A stretch of 22,893 nucleotides of DNA from an uncultured Lachnospiraceae bacterium. Lineage in GTDB: Bacteria > Bacillota > Clostridia > Lachnospirales > Lachnospiraceae. Location: the NCBI GenBank assembly GCA_910588535.1, contig CAJUOO010000053.1, positions 1 through 22,893 on the forward strand, in the 5' to 3' direction. The translations under genes were made by a program, and so were the position numbers. This document shows, piece after piece, positions 16,848 to 22,893 of the stretch (within the stretch, counting starts at the first letter, position 1; each line of letters opens with the position of its first letter). Below the pieces are notes generated by a model. It was not told the origin of the DNA and ran no database searches. It saw only the letters and a list, made by a program, of their open reading frames with translations.

Positions 16848-16994
16848 GCCCGGCGAACTGTCTGTGATCCTCCGTCGCCCCGCTCTCGCTTAGTGAAAAA
16901 CGCAGTGGACGCTAAGCCCGAAACTACCTCGCTAAGCGCCAGCGTTTTTCAATAGGTTCCTTGAGGACCACAGACAGTTCGCTGGGCTGTTTTT
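16848..16994. repeat. Large composite hairpin after polC, also likely terminator
   Basis: Two 25-base outer arms, 16848-16872 and 16963-16987, are complementary at 23 positions (core GCGAACTGTCTGTG with CACAGACAGTTCGC). Nested inside, TGAAAAACGC (16894-16903) pairs exactly with GCGTTTTTCA (16942-16951). CGCTAAGC (16910-16917) pairs with GCTAAGCG (16931-16938) at seven of eight bases, around a 13-base loop. TGTTTTT follows the right arm, so the plus-strand form ends like an intrinsic terminator for polC. The size and the nested design are far beyond an ordinary terminator and suggest a mobile or repeated palindromic element. Confidence 0.75.
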
Positions 16995-17046
16995 ATCAGT
17001 TAGGCAGAACATGCTATATGGGCCTCTTTTGAAAATGATAAAAACT

Positions 17047-17096
17047 CATCTTACAAGATGTTATAAGATAGTATTGCATGTATACAACATCTTGTA
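17047..17096. repeat. Interleaved inverted repeats upstream of the hydrolase operon
   Basis: TACAAGATGTT (17052-17062) and AACATCTTGTA (17086-17096) are exact 11-base arms around a 23-base spacer. The left arm also forms a tight palindrome CATCTT-AC-AAGATG (17047-17060). A TATAAT at 17095-17100 overlaps the right arm, with a poorly spaced TTGCAT before it. This is operator-like geometry upstream of the main promoter at 17126. The remainder of the 471-base gap 16818-17288 holds the composite hairpin, this site, that promoter and no gene. Confidence 0.5.
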
Positions 17097-17125
17097 TAAT
17101 TGGCACTTATTGCGATAGCCCCTTG

Positions 17126-17154
17126 TTGACTGTTTGGGAAAAGTTGGCTATAAT
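17126..17154 (+). promoter_or_regulatory. Consensus sigma-A promoter of the second operon
   Basis: TTGACT (17126-17131), 17 bases and a perfect TATAAT (17149-17154) give the best promoter match in the window. It would produce a leader of about 125 bases before the cysteine hydrolase gene, and no terminator is visible up to purL, so it probably drives all four genes. Confidence 0.72.
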
Positions 17155-17288
17155 AGGGGCAGTATATGGGCGTGTTTTTCATAGGAGTTTAGAGATTGTG
17201 GCTTGCCTAGAGAGGAGGACAGTGGAGGTTGCAGTGCAAGGATAGAACGATAGTGTAGGCTGTGGTATAAGATAAGGAGAAGAATAGA

Positions 17289-17834
17289 ATGGATCAGGCG
17301 CAAGTGCAAAAGATATTAGTAGTAGTTGATATGCAGAATGATTTTGTAGAAGGTTCCCTTGGGACGAAAGAAGCCATGGAGGCGACGGATCATGCAGTGA
17401 AGAAACTAAAAGATTTTGAGGGGATAGTATATGTGACGCTTGACACACATTATCAGAACTATCTTCAGACAGCGGAAGGAAGAAAGTTGCCGGTTGTGCA
17501 CTGCGTGCGCAAGTCTTATGGCTGGAGACTTCATGAGAAAATATTAAATGCACTGATGGGAAGAAAATATAATCTTATCGAGAAGGAGACCTTTGGCTCC
17601 ACTGGGCTGGTGGATGAGATAGCAGAGTGGAAGAGCAGAGGAGAGATTGAGATTGAGTTGATTGGATTGTGCACCGATATCTGTGTGATCACCAACGCAT
17701 TATTGCTTAAGACAAGCTTTCCAGAGGTGAAGATCTCTGTGGATGCGAGCTGCTGTGCAGGAGTCACTCCAGAGCTTCACAGGGCAGCGCTCAAGGTGAT
17801 GGATTCCTGTCAGATTGATATTATCGGAGAGTGA
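17289..17834 (+). CDS. Nicotinamidase/isochorismatase-like cysteine hydrolase
   Basis: A 181-residue cysteine hydrolase. The expected catalytic triad is visible: Asp14 in VVVDMQNDF, Lys99 in EKETFG, and Cys132 in CTDICV, the last corresponding to the TDxCV motif of nicotinamidases. Asp52, His54 and His71 match three of the four metal ligands of PncA. The fourth (a histidine near 57) is replaced by Asn/Tyr, so metal binding and substrate may differ. Nicotinamide deamidation for NAD salvage is the leading guess, but other amides are possible. Ribosome site AAGGAG lies about nine bases upstream. It is the first gene after the promoter at 17126. Confidence 0.82.
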   Translation: MDQAQVQKILVVVDMQNDFVEGSLGTKEAMEATDHAVKKLKDFEGIVYVTLDTHYQNYLQTAEGRKLPVVHCVRKSYGWRLHEKILNALMGRKYNLIEKETFGSTGLVDEIAEWKSRGEIEIELIGLCTDICVITNALLLKTSFPEVKISVDASCCAGVTPELHRAALKVMDSCQIDIIGE

Positions 17835-17842
17835 GGACAGCG

Positions 17843-18493
17843 ATGATAAGAGCAGTTGTATTTGATATGGATGGGGTGATATTTGATTCGGAGCGTCTGG
17901 TTATGGATTGCTGGAAGGAGATCGCAAAAAAGTATGCTATTCAAGGAATTGAGGAAGCATGCTTGGAGAGTCTTGGGGTCAATGCAAAGCAGACGCAGGA
18001 GATTATGGTCCGCAGATATGGGGTGGATTTTCCGTATAAACGATATGCGAAGGAGGCATCTGTCCTTTTTCACAGCCGTTATGATGGTGGGAGGCTTTTG
18101 AAGAAGAAGGGAATTGTGGAGCTTCTTACCTATCTTAAGGAGCAGAAGGCAAAGCTTGCAGTGGCATCTTCCACAAGATGGGAGATGGTGCAGAAGGAGC
18201 TTAAGGAGGGTGATCTGCTTAAATTTTTTGATGTTGTGATCGGAGGAGATATGGTGGAGAGAAGCAAGCCTGCACCTGATATATTTCTGATGGCATGTGA
18301 GCGACTAGGAGCAGTGCCAGAGGAAACGTATGTGATCGAAGACTCCTACAATGGAATCCGCGCCGCCTCAGCAGCCAATATGATTGCCATTATGGTGCCA
18401 GATCTTGTGGAGCCGACGGAGGAGATAAGGAAGCTTGCCAGTGAGATCTTTCCATCTCTTGTGGAGGTTAAGGAATACTTTAGACAGAAATGA
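17843..18493 (+). CDS. HAD-superfamily phosphatase, beta-phosphoglucomutase-like subgroup
   Basis: A 216-residue HAD hydrolase. The nucleophile motif FDMDGVIFDSE has Asp8 and Asp10. Motif II is ASST at 108-111, motif III Lys142 in RSKPAPDIF, and motif IV Glu166-Asp167 in VIEDSYNGI. A helical cap of subtype I lies between motifs I and II. These features fit phosphatases or mutases acting on small phosphorylated sugars or nucleotides; the substrate cannot be told. ATG 17843 has GAGG six bases upstream. A GTG at 17831 overlapping the previous stop has no proper ribosome site, so it is not used. The stop overlaps the next ATG. Confidence 0.88.
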   Translation: MIRAVVFDMDGVIFDSERLVMDCWKEIAKKYAIQGIEEACLESLGVNAKQTQEIMVRRYGVDFPYKRYAKEASVLFHSRYDGGRLLKKKGIVELLTYLKEQKAKLAVASSTRWEMVQKELKEGDLLKFFDVVIGGDMVERSKPAPDIFLMACERLGAVPEETYVIEDSYNGIRAASAANMIAIMVPDLVEPTEEIRKLASEIFPSLVEVKEYFRQK

Positions 18494-19722
18494 GAAGAGA
18501 CATGCAAAGAACAATGGATTATAGTATGAAAGTCCGAAAGATTACCGTTCCCAAGGGGCACCGTATTATTATTACCAGCGATATTCACGGAAATCTTTCT
18601 TATCTTAAGGGATTGCTCGATAAAGTATCTTTCTCGAAGGAGGATTATTTTTTCATAGCAGGTGATTTGGTGGAGAAGGGCGGAGATAGCCTTGCCACAC
18701 TTCGCTACCTGATGGAGCTTGAGAGAACACATCATGTCTATATGGTTTATGGTAATGTGGATGCTAGTGTTCTTGAAAATATGAATTCTGTGGAGAGCTT
18801 TTACAAGCGCTATTGCAGGATGATGAAGCATTGGGGGAATAGTATCTATGAAGAAATGTTAAGAGAGCAGGGAAAATCTCTTGCAGAGCAGGGAGAACGT
18901 TCTCCGCAGGCGGTGGAGATGGAGCGCAGGGCAGGCGGGTGGGCAAAGAAAGCAGCAGAGGAGATTTCGGCGGAGGAAGCGCTGTTTCTTATCAGGGAGA
19001 AGTATGATAGGGAATTATCATTTATACAGAGTTTGCCAGTGCTTATAGATGCGGGGACATTTCTTGTCACTCATGCGGGGCTTCCCACGGAGGATTATAA
19101 AGAGCTGTCTGCTGAAGAAGTGTATCGAATGATAAAATGGGAGAGTTTTCAGGATGTTGATCTGCATTTTTCCCGCTATGTGTATGTTGGACATTGGCCA
19201 GTGACAATCTATGAGAGAGGCAGAATGGATTCCAGTCCGCTGATTAATCAGGAGAAGAAGATAATCAGTCTGGATGGAGGGTGTGCGGTGAAGCGTGATG
19301 GACAGCTTAATGCAGTGGTTCTTTCTGATATTGATTCAGAGGATTTCCAGATAGTAAGTTATGATGATTTTCCAAGGGCGATAGTGTTAGAAGCCAAAAA
19401 AGGAAGAGAAGGGGAATTCTGTTCCAGATGGAGTCATCGTTTTGTGGAGGAAATTAAGAAGGATGAGGAGGGAAGCTTGGTGCGGTTTCTTCACAATGGT
19501 GAAGAGAGCTGGGTTCCTGCTTCTTATCTGTGGGAAGAAGGCGAGGGCTTAAGCTGCAGCGATTACACGAACAGCGAGCTTGCACTTGACGCGGGAGATA
19601 CGGTCTCTGTGATAGGCAGCTATCGAAAAGGGTATCTTGTGAGAAAAGATGGAGTGCTTGGCTGGTATTATGGGGCGTTAGATATATGTGGGGAAGAAAA
19701 ATGGAAAGGAGATACAAAATGA
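18490..19722 (+). CDS. PPP-like metallophosphatase with C-terminal SH3-like domain
   Basis: A 410-residue protein. The N-terminal calcineurin-like part shows SDIHGN (Asp31, His33), GDLVEKG (58-64, the equivalent of GDxVDRG), THAG (His195) and VGHWP (His235). The metal-site residues are therefore present, but the usual GNHE/GNHD is GNVD (88-91), so the histidine that normally assists catalysis is absent. Between about 100 and 170 there is a charged helical insert. The last 90 residues or so (from about 320) look like a small SH3-type barrel: SWVPASYLWEE, GDTVSVIGSYRKGYLVRKDG and GWYYGAL. The start overlaps the HAD stop as ATGA. Later in-frame ATGs at 18502 and 18514 are alternatives because the ribosome site is poor. 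The substrate is unknown. Confidence 0.78.
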   Translation: MRRDMQRTMDYSMKVRKITVPKGHRIIITSDIHGNLSYLKGLLDKVSFSKEDYFFIAGDLVEKGGDSLATLRYLMELERTHHVYMVYGNVDASVLENMNSVESFYKRYCRMMKHWGNSIYEEMLREQGKSLAEQGERSPQAVEMERRAGGWAKKAAEEISAEEALFLIREKYDRELSFIQSLPVLIDAGTFLVTHAGLPTEDYKELSAEEVYRMIKWESFQDVDLHFSRYVYVGHWPVTIYERGRMDSSPLINQEKKIISLDGGCAVKRDGQLNAVVLSDIDSEDFQIVSYDDFPRAIVLEAKKGREGEFCSRWSHRFVEEIKKDEEGSLVRFLHNGEESWVPASYLWEEGEGLSCSDYTNSELALDAGDTVSVIGSYRKGYLVRKDGVLGWYYGALDICGEEKWKGDTK

Positions 19723-22700
19723 GTGTGGAAAAAATAGGCTCAGGAGTAAGACGAGTTTACGCGGAGAAAAAAGAACCTTATGCTGTGAGGGCAAAGGAAC
19801 TTAAGGAGGAGATAGGAAGCTATCTAAAGCTTGATACAGTGACGGGCGTCCGCGTTCTGATCCGTTATGATGTGGAAAATATATCTGAGGAAACGTTCGA
19901 AAGAGCTTGCAAGACCGTTTTTTCTGAGCCTCCGGTAGATATTTTATATAAAGAAAGCTTTGAGGTGGCGCCGGGTGCAAGGGTGTTCTCCGTGGAATAT
20001 CTTCCGGGGCAATTTGATCAGAGAGCAGATTCTGCAGAACAGTGCATCCGTTTCCTAAATGAAGAAGAGACACCAGTGGTTCGCACGGCTGTCACCTATG
20101 TGATAGAGGGAGTGATCACAGAGGAGGAGCTTGCGCGCATTAAGAGTTACTGTATTAATCCCGTGGATTCTAGGGAGACAGATATGGAGAAGCCAGAAAC
20201 TCTGATAGCGGAATTTGAAGAGCCGGCAGATGTGGCAGTTCTTGACGGATTTGTGGAGATGGAGAAGGAAGCATTTGAGAAGCTGTATCGTTCTTTGAAT
20301 TTGGCGATGACCTTTAAGGATTTTCTTCATATTCAGAAGTATTTTAAAAATGAGGAAAAGAGAGATCCGTCCATGACAGAGATTCGGGTTCTGGATACCT
20401 ATTGGTCGGATCACTGCCGCCATACCACTTTCTCGACAGAGCTTACAAAGGTTACATTTCAGGATGGTTACTGGAAAGAGCCTATGGAAAAAACATATAA
20501 GGAATATCTTTCCGACCGTGAGGAGATCTTTAAGGGCAGAGAGGATAAATTTGTCTGTCTTATGGATCTTGCTCTGATGGCGATGAGAAAACTGAAGAAG
20601 GAGGGCAAGCTTGACGATCAGGAGGAGAGCGAGGAGATCAATGCCTGCAGTATTGTGGTTCCAGTGGATATCACATATGAGGATGGAAGAACAGAGACAG
20701 AGGAATGGTTGGTGAATTTTAAGAACGAGACACATAACCATCCGACAGAGATTGAGCCATTCGGCGGCGCGGCGACCTGTCTGGGCGGCGCGATCCGTGA
20801 TCCATTGTCCGGGCGTACCTATGTATATCAGGCTATGCGAATAACAGGTGCAGCAGATCCGACGACATCTCTCGATGATACATTAAAGGGCAAACTTCCG
20901 CAGAAAAAGCTGGTGCGCGGTGCGGCGAACGGCTATAGCTCTTACGGAAATCAGATTGGTCTTGCCACGGGCTATGTAAAAGAGATCTATCATCCTGATT
21001 ATGTGGCGAAGAGAATGGAGCTTGGCGCAGTTATGGGTGCCGCGCCGAGAAAAAGTGTGATTCGTGAAACATCCGATCCGGGTGACAGTATTATTCTTCT
21101 TGGCGGAAGAACTGGGCGCGATGGCTGCGGCGGCGCGACAGGTTCCTCCAAGGTGCACACAGAGAGCTCGATTGAGACTTGCGGCGCGGAAGTGCAGAAG
21201 GGCAATGCACCCACAGAGAGAAAGATTCAGAGGCTGTTTCGCAGGGAGGAGGTAAGCCGCCTTATCAAGAAGTGCAATGATTTTGGTGCTGGCGGAGTGT
21301 CAGTTGCCATCGGGGAGCTGGCGGCTGGACTGCGCATTAATCTGGATAAGGTTCCAAAAAAATACGCTGGCTTGGATGGGACGGAGATCGCCATCTCAGA
21401 ATCACAGGAGCGCATGGCTGTAGTTGTAGACAAAAAGGATGTGGCGGCATTTCTTGCCTATGCGCAGGAGGAGAATCTGGAGGCTGTCGAGGTGGCAGTG
21501 GTGACGGAAAGCCCAAGACTTTTGATGGAGTGGAGGGGGAAGGAAATTGTGAATATTTCCAGAGCCTTTCTGGATACCAATGGGGCACATCAGGAGACGG
21601 AGGTGCTTATGGAGATACCTTCAGAAACCTGTGAATATCTGGAGAGAAAGCCAGTGGAGGATGTGAGGGAAGCATGGCTTTCAAAGCTGCGTGACTTAAA
21701 TGTATGCTCACAGAAGGGTCTGGTGGAGATGTTTGACGCTTCTATCGGCGCAGGCTCTGTGTATATGCCATATGGAGGTAAATATCAGCTTACAGAGGTG
21801 CAGACTATGGTGGCGAAGCTTCCTGTGTTAAAGGGAAGTACGGAGACCGTGACGATGATGAGCTATGGTTTTGATCCCTATCTGTCAAGCTGGAGTCCAT
21901 ATCATGGCGCGACCTATGCTGTGGTGGAATCTGTGGCAAAGATTGTGGCAGCAGGCGGTGATCTTCACCATATCCGTTTTACTTTCCAAGAATATTTCAG
22001 ACGTATGACAGAGGAACCATCTCGCTGGAGCCAGCCTTTTGCAGCACTTTTGGGTGCGTATGCAGCACAGCTTGGTTTTGGGCTTCCTTCCATTGGAGGC
22101 AAGGATAGTATGTCGGGTACCTTTAATGAGATAGATGTTCCACCGACATTGGTTTCTTTTGCTGTGGATGTGGCAAAATACCCAGAGATTATCACACCAG
22201 AGCTAAAACAATCAGGAAATCATCTGGTGAAATTCATCATAGCACAGGATGAATATAAGCTTCCGATCTATGATAAGGTTATAGAATTGTACGATGGTAT
22301 TACAAAGGCGATTCGTGAGAAAGCGATCGTTTCTGCCTATGTGGTAGATGGCTCAGGGCTTGCTGCCGCAGTCAGCAAGATGGCATTTGGAAATAAGCTT
22401 GGTGTTCGCATAGATCCTTCTATATTGAGTGAAGATCTATTTGTGCCTGAATTTGGATCCATTGTTGCGGAGGTTCCTGCAGGGATGCTTGAGAAGATCA
22501 CAGTTCCTTATAGTTTAGTGGGAGAGGTGACAGAAGAGGCGACATTCGCCTATGGTGATGTGAAGTTTTCTGTTGAGGAGGCTTTGCAGGCATGGAGCAG
22601 TACGCTGAATAAAGTGTTCCCGACAAGAGGCACAAAGAATATGGATGAGGTTTCTGCGCCAGTCTATCATGCAGATACGGTGCATATATGTAGACATAAG

Positions 22701-22893
22701 GTGGCGAAGCCAACGGTGTTTATTCCAGTATTTCCGGGAACAAACTGTGAATATGACAGCGCGAGGGCATTTGAGCGCGCTGGCGCGGATGTGGTGGTAA
22801 AGGTATTTAAAAATATAACAGCAGATAATATTCGCGAGTCGGTGGAGGCTTTTGAAAAGGCGATTGGACAAGCACAGATACTGATGTTTCCGG
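19719..22893 (+). CDS. purL: Phosphoribosylformylglycinamidine synthase, single-chain, partial at window end
   Basis: Converts FGAR to FGAM with ATP and glutamine in de novo purine synthesis. 1058 codons are open without a break and run off the right edge; the family is about 1250 residues or more. An N-terminal PurS-like region comes first. Then come the linker motif TYWSDHCRHTTF (227-238), the first synthetase half (NHPTEIEPFGGAATC and GGRTGRDGCGGATG), and the second half (SPYHGATYAV and PSIGGKDSMSG near 792). The glutamine amidotransferase domain begins at about residue 1000 (VFIPVFPGTNCEYDSARAF). Its catalytic Cys and His lie beyond the window. The start overlaps the previous stop as ATGA and has AAGGAGA upstream. 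No other pur gene is visible. Confidence 0.94.
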   Translation, partial: MSVEKIGSGVRRVYAEKKEPYAVRAKELKEEIGSYLKLDTVTGVRVLIRYDVENISEETFERACKTVFSEPPVDILYKESFEVAPGARVFSVEYLPGQFDQRADSAEQCIRFLNEEETPVVRTAVTYVIEGVITEEELARIKSYCINPVDSRETDMEKPETLIAEFEEPADVAVLDGFVEMEKEAFEKLYRSLNLAMTFKDFLHIQKYFKNEEKRDPSMTEIRVLDTYWSDHCRHTTFSTELTKVTFQDGYWKEPMEKTYKEYLSDREEIFKGREDKFVCLMDLALMAMRKLKKEGKLDDQEESEEINACSIVVPVDITYEDGRTETEEWLVNFKNETHNHPTEIEPFGGAATCLGGAIRDPLSGRTYVYQAMRITGAADPTTSLDDTLKGKLPQKKLVRGAANGYSSYGNQIGLATGYVKEIYHPDYVAKRMELGAVMGAAPRKSVIRETSDPGDSIILLGGRTGRDGCGGATGSSKVHTESSIETCGAEVQKGNAPTERKIQRLFRREEVSRLIKKCNDFGAGGVSVAIGELAAGLRINLDKVPKKYAGLDGTEIAISESQERMAVVVDKKDVAAFLAYAQEENLEAVEVAVVTESPRLLMEWRGKEIVNISRAFLDTNGAHQETEVLMEIPSETCEYLERKPVEDVREAWLSKLRDLNVCSQKGLVEMFDASIGAGSVYMPYGGKYQLTEVQTMVAKLPVLKGSTETVTMMSYGFDPYLSSWSPYHGATYAVVESVAKIVAAGGDLHHIRFTFQEYFRRMTEEPSRWSQPFAALLGAYAAQLGFGLPSIGGKDSMSGTFNEIDVPPTLVSFAVDVAKYPEIITPELKQSGNHLVKFIIAQDEYKLPIYDKVIELYDGITKAIREKAIVSAYVVDGSGLAAAVSKMAFGNKLGVRIDPSILSEDLFVPEFGSIVAEVPAGMLEKITVPYSLVGEVTEEATFAYGDVKFSVEEALQAWSSTLNKVFPTRGTKNMDEVSAPVYHADTVHICRHKVAKPTVFIPVFPGTNCEYDSARAFERAGADVVVKVFKNITADNIRESVEAFEKAIGQAQILMFP

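Noticed and set aside
20055..20741. 228-codon minus-strand open frame inside purL
   Set aside because: It is antisense to a continuous, well-conserved purL reading frame, has no ribosome site and matches no family I know.
1..22893. CRISPR arrays, tRNA or rRNA genes, insertion sequences and prophage genes
   Set aside because: No regularly spaced repeats, cloverleaf-like segments, transposase or integrase motifs, or phage proteins were recognised on either strand.

Overview
The window looks like chromosomal DNA of a low-to-middle GC member of the Clostridia, most likely Lachnospiraceae. This is inferred from the protein sequences, the strong GGAGG-type ribosome binding sites, and the order pyrH-frr-uppS-cdsA-dxr-rseP-ispG-polC with a PolC-type DNA polymerase. 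The species cannot be named from the sequence alone.

Left part (1-5190), accessory in character. An AT-rich solitary DNA methyltransferase on the minus strand ends at a bidirectional-looking hairpin at the window edge. A divergent promoter pair then separates it from an isolated cobalt-precorrin C17-methyltransferase (CbiH/CobJ type). Next, on the minus strand, is a 748-residue protein with an N-terminal cyclic-nucleotide-binding-like barrel and a long unrecognised remainder. A strong symmetric hairpin sits between these two convergent genes.

Centre (5552-16817), core housekeeping operon on the plus strand: UMP kinase, ribosome recycling factor, undecaprenyl diphosphate synthase, CDP-diglyceride synthase, DXP reductoisomerase, site-2 protease, IspG and PolC. 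It ties together nucleotide supply, ribosome recycling, the MEP isoprenoid route (Dxr, IspG) that feeds the lipid carrier made by UppS, phospholipid synthesis, membrane proteolysis and replication. The frr-uppS gap holds three successive inverted repeats. A large near-perfect composite hairpin follows polC and ends in a T run.

Right part (17126-22893): a consensus promoter starts a tight second operon of a nicotinamidase-like cysteine hydrolase, a HAD phosphatase, a PPP-like metallophosphatase with an SH3-like tail, and a long single-chain FGAM synthase (purL) that runs off the window. Several junctions overlap by ATGA. No tRNA, rRNA, CRISPR array, transposase or prophage gene was seen. The least explained items are the barrel protein at 2944-5190, the composite hairpin after polC, and the modified metallophosphatase.
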